From assembly GCA_037128705.1 (NCBI GenBank), contig JBAXVX010000003.1, forward strand, positions 147,273-211,272: 64,000 nt of DNA, in the 5' to 3' direction. The notes beneath the pieces are model-generated. The model saw nothing but the letters and a program-made list of their open reading frames with translations. It was not told the DNA's origin and did no database searches. Below are positions 1 through 8,296 of the stretch, one piece after another. Source of the stretch: CAIVAT01 sp037128705. Lineage in GTDB: Bacteria > Bacteroidota > Bacteroidia > Bacteroidales > FEN-979. Within the stretch, counting starts at the first letter, position 1; every line of letters begins with the position of its first letter. Both the position numbers and the translations under genes were made by a program.

Positions 1-1368
1 ATTACCTTCATGCCCGATGAGGAAATTTTCGGAAAGTATCACTACATTCCCGAATATGTGCAGAAGATGTTGTGGAACTATGTTTTCCTCAACAACGGGC
101 TCACGATCATTTTCAACGGGGAGCGTTTCCATGCGCAAAACGGGTTGCTCGACCTGCTCAACAGTTACATTGACACCCCAAACCTGTACCCGATCATTCA
201 CCTGCGCGACGGTGATTTTGAATGTGCCTTTTCTCATTGTGAAATGTACGGCGAAGAGTATTATACCTTCGTCAACGGACAGCATACCACCCAGGGAGGC
301 ACGCACCTTGCGGCCTTTCGAGAAGCCATGGTGAAAACAATCAGGGAGTTTTATAAGAAAGATTTCGACACCAATGATATCAAGGCATCGCTGATCGCAG
401 CATTGAGCATCAAAGTCCAGGATCCTGTTTTTGAATCACAGACCAAGACCAAACTGGGCTCGGTTCACATCGAACCCGATGGCATCACCATCCGCAATTA
501 CATCATGGATATTGTCAAGAAGCAGCTTGACAATTACCTTCATATGAACCCCGATACGGCGGAAGCCCTGTTGCGGAAGATCATGCAAAGTGAGAAGGAG
601 CGGAAGGAATGGGCCAACATCAAAAAGATCGCCAAGGAGAGTGTGAAAAAGGTCAGCCTCCACAATAAAAAACTTCGCGACTGCCGTATACACTATAACA
701 ACCATGATGACAGGCGCTACGAATCCACGATCTTTATTACCGAAGGCGATTCAGCCAGCGGATCCATCACCAAGGCCCGGGATGTGAATACCCAGGCTGT
801 TTTCAGCTTAAAAGGAAAACCGTTGAACTGTTTTGGATTGAGCAAGCGCGTCGTGTACGAAAATGAGGAGTTTAACCTGCTGCAATCCGCGCTGAATGTA
901 GAGGAGGGACTCGAAAACCTGCGTTATAATTATGTGGTTGTTGCCACGGATGCCGATGTGGATGGCATGCATATCCGGTTGCTGCTGCTCACTTTTTTCC
1001 TGCAGTTTTATCCCGACCTGGTTAGGAACGGCCATCTCTATATCCTCCAGACCCCGTTATTCAGGGTGAGAAACAAGCAGAAAACCATCTACTGTTATTC
1101 AACCCAGGAAAAACTGGCTGCCATGGATAAACTGGGTGTAAATCCCGAAATTACCCGGTTCAAAGGTTTGGGTGAGATTTCCCCTGATGAGTTCAAGTAC
1201 TTTATTGCCAAAGATATCCGCCTCGACCCGGTGATCCTTACCAGGGAATCGGCTGTGCTGGATGTGCTGACCTTTTATATGGGGAAGAACACGCCTGAAC
1301 GCCAGAATTTCATCATTGACAACCTGAAGGTGGAGGCCGATATTCTCGAGGAATCAGTTCTGGCCTGA
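1..1368 (+). CDS. parE: DNA topoisomerase IV subunit B, 3' part (partial)
   Basis: This is the ATPase/TOPRIM subunit of a type IIA topoisomerase, which with ParC decatenates replicated chromosomes in the cytoplasm. The frame is open to the first base of the window, so the 5' end lies outside; about 455 codons are visible. TOPRIM signatures are clear: EGDSASG near 742-762 and DADVDGMH near 949-972, the metal-binding acidic residues. They are followed by RFKGLGE near 1158, the conserved C-terminal block. The transducer part (QGGTH, SVHIEPDG region) precedes them. The short C-terminus without a GyrB-type insertion favours ParE over GyrB, but the missing N-terminus prevents certainty. The gene converges on the HD hydrolase gene with two bases between the stop codons and no visible terminator. 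Confidence 0.9.
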   Translation: MTFMPDEEIFGKYHYIPEYVQKMLWNYVFLNNGLTIIFNGERFHAQNGLLDLLNSYIDTPNLYPIIHLRDGDFECAFSHCEMYGEEYYTFVNGQHTTQGGTHLAAFREAMVKTIREFYKKDFDTNDIKASLIAALSIKVQDPVFESQTKTKLGSVHIEPDGITIRNYIMDIVKKQLDNYLHMNPDTAEALLRKIMQSEKERKEWANIKKIAKESVKKVSLHNKKLRDCRIHYNNHDDRRYESTIFITEGDSASGSITKARDVNTQAVFSLKGKPLNCFGLSKRVVYENEEFNLLQSALNVEEGLENLRYNYVVVATDADVDGMHIRLLLLTFFLQFYPDLVRNGHLYILQTPLFRVRNKQKTIYCYSTQEKLAAMDKLGVNPEITRFKGLGEISPDEFKYFIAKDIRLDPVILTRESAVLDVLTFYMGKNTPERQNFIIDNLKVEADILEESVLA

Positions 1369-1370
1369 GC

Positions 1371-1949
1371 TTAATCCTGCCGTTTCAACGGCCATATTGT
1401 TGGAGAAAATTTCATGTTCGTTTCACGGCGCCTGATCAGATCCTGCAATTCAAAGAGCATATCCTGGTTCACCTTCTCTGCCATGGGAAGTACCCACTTT
1501 TTCGTGTCGCCAATCATGTTTTTTATGTACTCCTTGTCAAAAATATCGGGATGGAGGTCGGTAAGATTGCTGATACGGTCTGCACATTTCAGCACTTTTG
1601 CATTGTCTGACCCTTCAACCAGGATCCTTTTCAGGAATTCTTCCTTGGTTTCAGGTTTTCGCCGGGTTACCTCCAGTACCAGTTCCAGCACCTGCTGACC
1701 ATCTTTATCGATCGACCTGATTTCATCGTAGGAGGTGCATTTCACATCCTCGATCAGGTCATGGATTACGGATGATTTAAGCAATACGGCGTCCATATAA
1801 TGGTAGTCGATCAAAATGGCAAGTGTGGCAAAGGCATGCCTGAACTGGTTCCCGCCAACATACCGCTTTACCCCGCGCAAAGCAGTGGCCTTCTGTAAAT
1901 AGGGAGCAATGACCATTCCGGCAAGAATGTCTTTTTCAAAATTTTCCAT
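1371..1949 (-). CDS. SpoT/MESH1-like single-domain HD phosphohydrolase
   Basis: A 192-residue HD-domain protein resembling the hydrolase half of RelA/SpoT. The metal-site residues are visible: H38 (RHAF), H63-D64 followed by E67-D68 (HDLIED), and D124 in the ADRISNL block, which matches the SpoT pattern ADRxxN. There is no synthetase, TGS or ACT domain, so it is the size of a small alarmone hydrolase or MESH1. The ATG at 1949 is chosen over an upstream non-ATG start at 1997, because it begins the conserved region and overlaps the end of the NAD(P)H-hydrate repair gene by 14 bases, suggesting translational coupling. Substrate is not shown by the sequence: (p)ppGpp is the family default, and animal MESH1 also acts on NADPH. 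Confidence 0.78.
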   Translation of the reverse strand: MENFEKDILAGMVIAPYLQKATALRGVKRYVGGNQFRHAFATLAILIDYHYMDAVLLKSSVIHDLIEDVKCTSYDEIRSIDKDGQQVLELVLEVTRRKPETKEEFLKRILVEGSDNAKVLKCADRISNLTDLHPDIFDKEYIKNMIGDTKKWVLPMAEKVNQDMLFELQDLIRRRETNMKFSPTIWPLKRQD

Positions 1950-3510
1950 AGAGCGTTTGAAATGATTTTCCAAGATTAACAATAATATCACTGGCAATCA
2001 GGGCTTCAAAGCCCTGTTCTGATGCGGCCAGATCGCCCGACAGGCCGTGGAGATATACGCCAAGGAGGCATGACTCAGTTGCCGAATAATGCTGTGCCAT
2101 CAATCCGGCAATAATACCGGTCAGTACATCCCCGGTCCCTCCTGTAGCCATCCCCGGGTTTCCGGTCGGATTGAAAAAACAACGGCCATCCGGCGTGGTT
2201 ATGGCGGTGAGGGCCCCTTTCAGCGCGATATAACATTGATGCTTTATCGAGAACTCCCGTTGGATATTGTTCCGATCAAAATCGTTGCTGCTTTTTCCGG
2301 CCATTCGTTCAAATTCCCTGGGATGTGGGGTAAAAACGGAACCCTTGGGGATGAATCCGAGCCAGGTCTTGTTTTCTGAAAGTAGATTGATGGCATCTGC
2401 ATCAAACAGGATCGGAAGTGTTGAATTTTGTATCAGGATCTTGAGGGCTGTCGCCGATTTTTCAGATTTTCCGATGCCAGGCCCGATGGCAATGGATGTA
2501 TAGGCCGACAAATCAGGCAATGTGGTGAATTGATGATCATCCGGATCGATGGAGACCATGGCCTCTGGAACAGCTGTTTGCAAAATGGGAACTCCGGATT
2601 TTGGAACATGAACGGTGACGAGGCCGCTGCCCGAACGCAGGCAGGCGCGTGCAGCGAGAACCGCAGCACCCATTTTTCCTGATGAACCAGCGATCAGCAA
2701 AGTGTGTCCAAAATTTCCCTTGTGGGCATATTTGTTTCGTTTCCTGAGAATTTGCATCAGGTGTAACTGGTCTGTCATGAAATTCTTCACCGGGGCAGCA
2801 TCAATGAAATCTTGCGAGATGCCAATGTTGAGCAGTTGCCAGTCTCCAACAAAACGGTCGTTCTCAGGAAAGAAAAATGCCAGCTTGGGAGGGGCAAAAG
2901 TGAGCGTGTAATCCGCCCTGATCACGGCAGGATCTTTTTCAGCCCGGGTCGTGGTGTCGCAAAAAAGTCCCGAAGGTACATCAATGGCCACCACCCTGGC
3001 ACCTCCGGAATTGATGTGGCGAATAACATCCGCCGTAAAGCCCTCCGGTGACCTTGACAAGCCGCTTCCAAAAATAGCATCGATCACCACGGCAGACTGG
3101 TCAATGGCCGGCAATGCCCCTGTTTGGCTGAGCACCTGTACCCGGCCATCCTCAATACCATGCAATACCTGCATTTCCTTCATTTTTTGCATTGCCTTCA
3201 TGGGTGGCATCATCCGCATTCTCTCATAATTGATCCTGCAGGAGGAGCTCATTTTTTCCGGACCACTTAACAGAAAGGTCTCCGCCATGAAACCCGACTG
3301 ACGCAGCATCCGTGCAATGGCCAGCCCGTCGCCCCCGTTATTCCCGGTTCCGCAAAAAATCATTATTTTCTGATCAGGACTGAGGTATTTCTCCAGCCAT
3401 TGAAAACAGGCCGATGCAGCACGTTCCATCAGGTCAATCTCATCGATGGGCTCATGTTGAATAGTATAGGAATCCGCTTCCCTGATAAGCGGCACAGGTA
3501 GAATTTTCAT
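1936..3510 (-). CDS. nnr: Bifunctional NAD(P)H-hydrate epimerase / ADP-dependent NAD(P)H-hydrate dehydratase
   Basis: A 524-residue fusion that repairs hydrated NADH and NADPH: the N-terminal YjeF_N domain epimerises the R form and the C-terminal ribokinase-like domain dehydrates the S form using ADP. The N-domain shows the nucleotide loop GTGNNGGDG at about 54-62 and AIDVPSG further on. The C-domain, from about residue 235, shows GSSGKMGAA, AIGPGIG, TPHPREF and the GTGD signature with the catalytic aspartate at about 461. The start is the ATG at 3510, where the YjeF_N domain begins. It lies two bases after the stop of the upstream membrane-protein gene, and the longer open frame to 3618 would run into that gene. 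The 3' end overlaps the HD hydrolase. Confidence 0.94.
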   Translation of the reverse strand: MKILPVPLIREADSYTIQHEPIDEIDLMERAASACFQWLEKYLSPDQKIMIFCGTGNNGGDGLAIARMLRQSGFMAETFLLSGPEKMSSSCRINYERMRMMPPMKAMQKMKEMQVLHGIEDGRVQVLSQTGALPAIDQSAVVIDAIFGSGLSRSPEGFTADVIRHINSGGARVVAIDVPSGLFCDTTTRAEKDPAVIRADYTLTFAPPKLAFFFPENDRFVGDWQLLNIGISQDFIDAAPVKNFMTDQLHLMQILRKRNKYAHKGNFGHTLLIAGSSGKMGAAVLAARACLRSGSGLVTVHVPKSGVPILQTAVPEAMVSIDPDDHQFTTLPDLSAYTSIAIGPGIGKSEKSATALKILIQNSTLPILFDADAINLLSENKTWLGFIPKGSVFTPHPREFERMAGKSSNDFDRNNIQREFSIKHQCYIALKGALTAITTPDGRCFFNPTGNPGMATGGTGDVLTGIIAGLMAQHYSATESCLLGVYLHGLSGDLAASEQGFEALIASDIIVNLGKSFQTLYGKF

Positions 3511-3512
3511 GG

Positions 3513-3884
3513 TCAGTGAAGCATTCCCCAAAAGGGTAAGGTAACCAGGACTCCGACAATCATCAGCATGACGAATAAAAATACGATGATGGAGATGACA
3601 AGCCCGATGATCGCGCAAATACGTCCTGTTTTAACATTGTTCAGTGAACTTGTTGTATAGCGTGAAGGATCAGCTGCATAGAGTGCGTTTTCCCTCCTCG
3701 CCATCACAATGGAAATGATCCCGAGGACAATTCCGGCGATGGAGATAAAATGCCACCAGCATAATAAAATGGATAAGATGCCCAGAATAAGGACCATGTT
3801 GGAATTGGGTAAATTCTGGGGATCATGGCCGGATTTTAAATCTCCCTGATGCATGAATCCGGCAGGTTGGGATTGATTTTCCAT
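3513..3884 (-). CDS. Small DUF4190-like integral membrane protein
   Basis: A 123-residue protein with a polar, Gln/Asn-rich N-terminus of about 28 residues and two hydrophobic clusters (about 30-62 and 88-116) separated by a short charged loop. This layout resembles the DUF4190/CCC-motif membrane proteins common in Bacteroidota, often annotated as small inner-membrane proteins of unknown role. The stop is two bases before the ATG of the NAD(P)H-hydrate repair gene, so both should be on one mRNA. A TATCTTTA box on the minus strand at about 3900-3907 might be a weak internal promoter. No catalytic residues are seen, and no function can be assigned. Confidence 0.7.
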   Translation of the reverse strand: MENQSQPAGFMHQGDLKSGHDPQNLPNSNMVLILGILSILLCWWHFISIAGIVLGIISIVMARRENALYAADPSRYTTSSLNNVKTGRICAIIGLVISIIVFLFVMLMIVGVLVTLPFWGMLH

Positions 3885-3922
3885 AGCTAATAAAAGAGTA
3901 AAGATACAGGAATTATTTCATG

Positions 3923-5002
3923 TTACCGTATCTTAAGTTTATTCAGGGCTTGCTGGTATTTTTTTGCATTCCGGTTATGTTCTGACAGGTCACGGGAAAA
4001 ATTATGATACCCCGAAAGATCCTCCTTGGCGCAGAAATAGAAATATGAAGTGGATTTGGCATGGAGCACTGCATCAACCGAGGTAACAGATGGAAGGCAG
4101 ATCGGCCCGGGGGGCAGTCCTGTTCGAAGGTAGGTGTTGTATGGTGAATTGATCTTCAGGTGTGCGTTCAGGACCCGCCGGATGGTATAATCATTCCAGG
4201 CGAAAATGATGGTCGGATCGGCCTGAAGCGGAATCCTTTTTTTTATCCGGTTGAGATATACTGAAGCAATGACGGGCTTCTCATCATTTTTATTGCTCTC
4301 TTTTTCGACAATGGAGGCGAGGGTGACCACTTCCGGAATGGTCAGGTGAAGTGAGTCAGCAAGTTTAACGCGCATGGGTGTCCAGAATCGTTCGTATTCC
4401 TTGTTCATCCGGTCAAAAAAATCTTCCTCCGAGGTATTCCAGAAAAATTCATAGGTGTTGGGAATGAAAAGGACAAAAAGGGTGGGAGGGGTAAGTCCGA
4501 AGGAAGACAGATACCGGGGGTCGTTGAACATCCTGATCAGCCGGGCGGAATCAACCTCCAACTGCCGGCCGATCCTCCCCGCCAGTTCCTCACGCGACCG
4601 GATATTTTGGATGACAATCCGCACGGGAACCTGCCTCCCTGATCTCAAAAGGTTCACCAGGGCATTGTTGCTCATTCCATCCTTCAGCAGGTAGCGCCCT
4701 GCCTTTACATGCTGGTCGTAATGCTTTCGGCGAGATAACCACTCAAATGCATCGCGATCATTGAGATAGCCCCTGTTTTGCAGCGAATCCCCGACAGCAT
4801 TGAAGTCCGATCCTGTATGAATATAAAAGTAGGCGCTCTCTTGTCCCTGAAGATCGATCATCGTACGGGTTGCAAAAAAACAAAGACGTCCCAGTGCAAA
4901 ACCCAGGATCAGCAGGGTTGCACCCACCAGGATGAATGGCATAAGGTCTCTGGAAAGTGACCTTCTTGGATTATGATGGTGTTGCGCGAAAAATCTATTC
5001 AT
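3923..5002 (-). CDS. mltG: Endolytic peptidoglycan transglycosylase MltG
   Basis: A 359-residue inner-membrane enzyme that cleaves nascent glycan strands in the periplasm and so limits chain length. It has a cytoplasmic N-terminus of about 20 residues, one membrane helix (about 21-44), a LysM-like segment (about 55-115) and the YceG/MltG catalytic domain. The catalytic signature ASIVEKES with the essential glutamate is at about 229-236, followed by QADPT and the late GLPPGPI block near residue 285. Its length is normal for the family. The start overlaps the stop of the GNAT gene by eight bases, implying coupling. Together with dapF upstream, the context is cell-wall synthesis. Confidence 0.95.
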   Translation of the reverse strand: MNRFFAQHHHNPRRSLSRDLMPFILVGATLLILGFALGRLCFFATRTMIDLQGQESAYFYIHTGSDFNAVGDSLQNRGYLNDRDAFEWLSRRKHYDQHVKAGRYLLKDGMSNNALVNLLRSGRQVPVRIVIQNIRSREELAGRIGRQLEVDSARLIRMFNDPRYLSSFGLTPPTLFVLFIPNTYEFFWNTSEEDFFDRMNKEYERFWTPMRVKLADSLHLTIPEVVTLASIVEKESNKNDEKPVIASVYLNRIKKRIPLQADPTIIFAWNDYTIRRVLNAHLKINSPYNTYLRTGLPPGPICLPSVTSVDAVLHAKSTSYFYFCAKEDLSGYHNFSRDLSEHNRNAKKYQQALNKLKIR

Positions 5003-5540
5003 TGGCGTTGATCAGTTGAAACATCCACTCCTCATTCCACTGCGTCCCGTCATTAATCCAGTCGCGCTTTACACCACACCGGGCGAATCCAAGTTTTTCA
5101 AACAGGTGAAGACTTGATTTGTTTTCAGGCGAAATATTGCAGTAAAGCTGATGCAGCCTGAGCGTGTCGAAGGCATACCGGATCATGATTTCCATCGCTT
5201 CCCGGGCATAGCCCTTGTTGCGGCCGGCTTCCCGGATCATAATCCCGACACCGGCGCGGAAATGAAATGGATCAAAATCAAACAGATCAACTGTCCCCAC
5301 CGACTTTTTTAGGTCAATGGGAGCAACAAGGTCAATCATCAACCTCAGCTGCCGGGATATAAAAATGTCATTTTGAGAAGACAGTACATATTCCTCCATC
5401 TGAAACTTTGAAAATGGGGTCAGGGTATTGCTGACCTTCCAAATTGATGTGTCATTTTCCCATTCGTATAAAAGATCAATGTCGTGGGGCTCTAACGCAC
5501 GCAACTGAAGATTTGGGCCGGAGAGAAGGTTGTTTTGCAT
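4995..5540 (-). CDS. GNAT family N-acetyltransferase (RimJ/SpeG-like)
   Basis: A 181-residue acetyl-CoA-dependent acetyltransferase. The N-terminal LRALEPHDIDLLYEWEN pattern is typical of the RimJ/RimL/SpeG branch. The acetyl-CoA pyrophosphate loop is seen as REAGRNKGYA (around residues 103-112), and the C-terminal NISPENKSSLHLFEKLGF block is the usual splayed-strand region. The acceptor substrate, whether polyamine, protein N-terminus or antibiotic, cannot be read from the sequence. It lies 17 bases after dapF and overlaps mltG by eight bases, so it is part of the dapF-mltG operon. Confidence 0.85.
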   Translation of the reverse strand: MQNNLLSGPNLQLRALEPHDIDLLYEWENDTSIWKVSNTLTPFSKFQMEEYVLSSQNDIFISRQLRLMIDLVAPIDLKKSVGTVDLFDFDPFHFRAGVGIMIREAGRNKGYAREAMEIMIRYAFDTLRLHQLYCNISPENKSSLHLFEKLGFARCGVKRDWINDGTQWNEEWMFQLINANE

Positions 5541-5557
5541 CGGTTGTGCTGTCTGTA

Positions 5558-6343
5558 TTAGATTTCAATTTCCCCTTTGAAGACAAAGGTTGCCGGACCT
5601 TCCAGCCAGATATCCGTAAAACGCTCACCCGCCTGGATAAAGCTCACTTTTAAAGATCCTCCCAGCGTTTTGATATTATAAAATCCCTGGTGGGGGTGGT
5701 TTGCCGCTGCCGCTGCAAGGGCCGATGCAGTAACCCCTGTACCGCAGGAGAGGGTTTCATCCTCCACACCCCGCTCGTATGACCTCACAAAAAGTGCATC
5801 CGGCTGAACTTCAACAAAGTCGATGTTGGCGCCACCCGGGGTGAAACGTGCATCATGGCGAAGTGCTTTTCCTGAATTGAAAACATCGGTTTGGGCCGCA
5901 TCCTGAACAAATTTCACGAAATGGGGCGACCCGGTATCAATAAAAACTCCATCGCCGTATATCTTCCCGATTTGCGTATCCTTCATTTTGATGCGATAGG
6001 AACTGCCTGCTCCGGTGCCCGATATTTCAGCCGCATGGCTGCCATCCACCGCCCGGAAGTGCGCCGATCTTTCAATAAGTCCCAGCGATCGGGCAAAGGC
6101 AGTCATGCATCGCCCCCCGTTGCCGCACAGGGTGCTTTCATTCCCATCGGAATTGTAATAGGTCATGGCATAATCAAATCCGCTGCTTAAGGAGAGCAGC
6201 ATGAGTCCGTCGGCTCCAATCCCGAAATGGCGGTCGCAAAGTGAGGCTACCTGCTGCACCGTCGGTTCCCAATGAATCATCCGGTTATCAACGAGGATGA
6301 AATCATTGCCGGTTCCATGGTACTTAGAAAAGGAAATTTTCAT
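5558..6343 (-). CDS. dapF: Diaminopimelate epimerase
   Basis: DapF interconverts LL- and meso-diaminopimelate in the cytoplasm, supplying lysine and the peptidoglycan cross-linking residue. Both active-site cysteines are present: C73 in TLCGNGGR and C200 in TLSCGTG. The N-terminal KYHGTGNDF motif begins right after the start. The ATG at 6343 is chosen over a TTG at 6379 because homology begins with MKISF and because a TAnnTTTG promoter box (TAGCTTTG, minus strand, 6361-6368) lies between the two. At 261 residues it is a normal length. It is the first gene of the minus-strand operon running down to the HD hydrolase. Confidence 0.96.
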   Translation of the reverse strand: MKISFSKYHGTGNDFILVDNRMIHWEPTVQQVASLCDRHFGIGADGLMLLSLSSGFDYAMTYYNSDGNESTLCGNGGRCMTAFARSLGLIERSAHFRAVDGSHAAEISGTGAGSSYRIKMKDTQIGKIYGDGVFIDTGSPHFVKFVQDAAQTDVFNSGKALRHDARFTPGGANIDFVEVQPDALFVRSYERGVEDETLSCGTGVTASALAAAAANHPHQGFYNIKTLGGSLKVSFIQAGERFTDIWLEGPATFVFKGEIEI

Positions 6344-6360
6344 GTGGTTTATTGAGGTTA

Positions 6361-6396
6361 CAAAGCTAACGAAAAGCAATTAATTTATTACTTTTG
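6361..6396. promoter_or_regulatory. Divergent promoter boxes between dapF and the Omp85-type gene
   Basis: Two Bacteroidota-type -7 boxes lie back to back: TAGCTTTG on the minus strand (6361-6368) for dapF and TACTTTTG on the plus strand (6389-6396) for the barrel gene at 6404. No good TTTG -33 element is visible for either at 19-20 bases. The plus-strand box leaves about zero to three bases of leader before the ATG at 6404. Confidence 0.5.
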
Positions 6397-6403
6397 ATGC
6401 CCA

Positions 6404-7714
6404 ATGACGCAGACTCTTTTCCGTTACATTTTCATTTTCATCCTTTTAGGGATTGTGAAATTTTCCTCAGGTCAGGAAGCCCCTGTGAATCCGGGGCCTG
6501 GTTCACCTCGGGATAGTATAAATTGCCAGCAGAAGGACATTTTCGATGTCCTCTCTAAAAAAAAGATCCAGGCTCCTGAAATTCCATCTCAAAAGGTCCG
6601 GGCCATCATTCTTCCGCTCATCGCATCTTCACCGGCAACGGGTCTCCAACTTGGTGCCGGGGCCTCACTTTCCTGGTCCATGGGCCGCAACCCGCTGACC
6701 AAACTTTCGGCCGGATCGGTGCAGGTGCTGTGGACCACCGAACGCCAGTTGATCTCCTACATCCGGTCGACCATGTTCTTTAGCCAAAACAGGTGGTTCC
6801 TGAAAACCGACTGGAGATGGTATCTTTTTCGTTTGCCAACCTATGGATTGGGTACCGGGCCGATCAATAATATCCCGCTCATCCCCGAAGAACAGATTTT
6901 ACCGGGCAATCAGTGGAGCAACGAAGGGGGAAAGTTCCCGATGAAGTACAACTGGATTAAGTTTCACAACAGTATCTTCAGGGAGATTGTTCCTCATTTT
7001 TATGCAGGTTTGGGCTATCACTTCGATTCATACTATGATATCATCGATGAAAAGTTGAATCTTGACTCGACGGTCAATATTATCACACCCCATTATGCCT
7101 ATTCATCTTTACATGGATTCAATACCCTGGCCTATATCACATCGGGCATCAGCGTTAACTTTACCTACGACACCCGCGACAACATCATCAATGCCTACAA
7201 GGGTGTGTATGTTCACGCCAGTTATCTCTACAATTTTTCATTCCTCGGAAGTAATCACGACGGATCAAGCCTGTGGACTGAATTCCGGACCTATGTCGGC
7301 CTGTCTAAAAGGGTTCCGAGGCATCTGCTTGCTTTTTGGGTATTTGGTAGCTTTAAAACCAGCGGGGAGATCCCGTACCTTAACCTGATGTCAAGCGGTT
7401 TTGACCAGGCAAATTCGTCGGGCCGCGGATATGCCCAGGGCCGGTGGAGGGGCGAAGATTTTGTATACGGAGAGGTGGAATACCGGTTTCCGATCTCTCC
7501 CTGTACCCGGATTGTCGGAGGGGTTCTTTTTGCCAATCTTACCACCGCCTCGAACCGCGATATGGGCGTACCGCTTTTCGGATACTTTAAAGCAGGATGT
7601 GGGTTTGGTTTCCGCATTATGGTAGGCAAGAACGACCGCACCAACATCCTGATCGACTTCGGCCTGGGCGAAGGTTCCCAGGGACTGTATCTGCAGGCCC
7701 AGGAGATTTTTTAA
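6404..7714 (+). CDS. Omp85/BamA-type outer-membrane beta-barrel protein without POTRA domains
   Basis: A 436-residue protein with a signal peptide (hydrophobic about 8-22, cut near SSGQ) and then only barrel-like alternating strands. GRGYAQG near residue 345 stands where Omp85 proteins carry the (V/I)RG(F/Y) loop-6 motif, followed by YGEVEYRFPI, a typical late barrel strand. There is no room for POTRA repeats, so it is a short surface-antigen (D15) type protein and not BamA itself. A paralogue of nearly the same length (33316-34617) shares GRGYxQG, YGEAEYRFPI and the N-terminal FARKKF/LSKKKI element. The cargo or role is unknown. The promoter box just upstream suggests a leaderless or nearly leaderless mRNA. 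Confidence 0.75.
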   Translation: MTQTLFRYIFIFILLGIVKFSSGQEAPVNPGPGSPRDSINCQQKDIFDVLSKKKIQAPEIPSQKVRAIILPLIASSPATGLQLGAGASLSWSMGRNPLTKLSAGSVQVLWTTERQLISYIRSTMFFSQNRWFLKTDWRWYLFRLPTYGLGTGPINNIPLIPEEQILPGNQWSNEGGKFPMKYNWIKFHNSIFREIVPHFYAGLGYHFDSYYDIIDEKLNLDSTVNIITPHYAYSSLHGFNTLAYITSGISVNFTYDTRDNIINAYKGVYVHASYLYNFSFLGSNHDGSSLWTEFRTYVGLSKRVPRHLLAFWVFGSFKTSGEIPYLNLMSSGFDQANSSGRGYAQGRWRGEDFVYGEVEYRFPISPCTRIVGGVLFANLTTASNRDMGVPLFGYFKAGCGFGFRIMVGKNDRTNILIDFGLGEGSQGLYLQAQEIF

Positions 7715-7749
7715 ATGACTGATGACGAATAATAATGACCAACGACTTC
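7713..7749 (+). repeat. Degenerate heptamer array after the Omp85-type gene
   Basis: Immediately after the stop codon come five degenerate 7-base units of the ATGACxx type (aatgact, gatgacg, aataata, atgacca, acgactt). They contain several TGA and TAA triplets in all three frames. The array runs into the predicted start of the next gene and makes the downstream ATG at 7762 a credible alternative start for it. Confidence 0.4.
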
Positions 7750-8253
7750 GAATTTCTTACAATGAACGGAGATCCTGCACTGTATAAAATACTCGATGAA
7801 TTGAACATCCGTTATGATTATTATGAGCATCCCCCGGTGCCCACCATTGAAGCGGCGCGTGTACACTGGAAGGATATTAAAGCAACCCACTGCAAAAATC
7901 TTTTTTTCCGGAATCACAAGGGGAACCGCCATTATCTCGTCATTATCGAGCACTCCCGTGAACTGTTGATCCGCGATCTGGAACAACGGCTGAAACAGGG
8001 AAAACTCAGCTTTGCTTCGGATGAACGGATGAAGAGATACCTGGGTCTGGCACCCGGCTCTGTGTCGCCGTTTGGACTCATCCATGACCACGAACGGCAT
8101 GTTCATCTTTTCCTTGATCAAAACCTTCGCAAATCGGCTCGAATCAGTTTTCATCCATGCATAAATACAGCCTCGCTGGTGGTTTCTTTTCCGGATTTTG
8201 AAAAATTCCTTAATTTTACTGGAAATACCTATGATTACCTGGAATTGTATTAA
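7735..8253 (+). CDS. YbaK/EbsC-domain aminoacyl-tRNA deacylase (ProX-like)
   Basis: A trans-editing enzyme of the YbaK/ProX group that hydrolyses mischarged tRNA, typically Ala-tRNAPro. Family blocks are present in order: HPPVPT near residue 33, KNLFFRN with the conserved lysine near 56, LSFASDERM near 98, PGSVSPFGL near 110 and FHPCINTASL near 146. At 172 residues it is a stand-alone domain, as in ProX proteins, without a synthetase. The ATG at 7735 lies in the degenerate heptamer array; the ATG at 7762 (MNGDPALY) is the more family-like start and may be the true one. Exact tRNA specificity is inferred. Confidence 0.88.
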   Translation: MTNDFEFLTMNGDPALYKILDELNIRYDYYEHPPVPTIEAARVHWKDIKATHCKNLFFRNHKGNRHYLVIIEHSRELLIRDLEQRLKQGKLSFASDERMKRYLGLAPGSVSPFGLIHDHERHVHLFLDQNLRKSARISFHPCINTASLVVSFPDFEKFLNFTGNTYDYLELY

Positions 8254-8296
8254 TCACCCCTTCGTCGGGAATTTGCCGTGTTCTGTCGATTTCCAG

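Noticed and set aside
3511..3618. Longer N-terminus for the NAD(P)H-hydrate repair protein
   Set aside because: It would overlap the preceding membrane-protein gene by over 100 bases, and the added residues fit no part of YjeF_N.
6344..6379. TTG start extending dapF by 12 codons
   Set aside because: The extension crosses the promoter box TAGCTTTG, and homology begins at the ATG at 6343.
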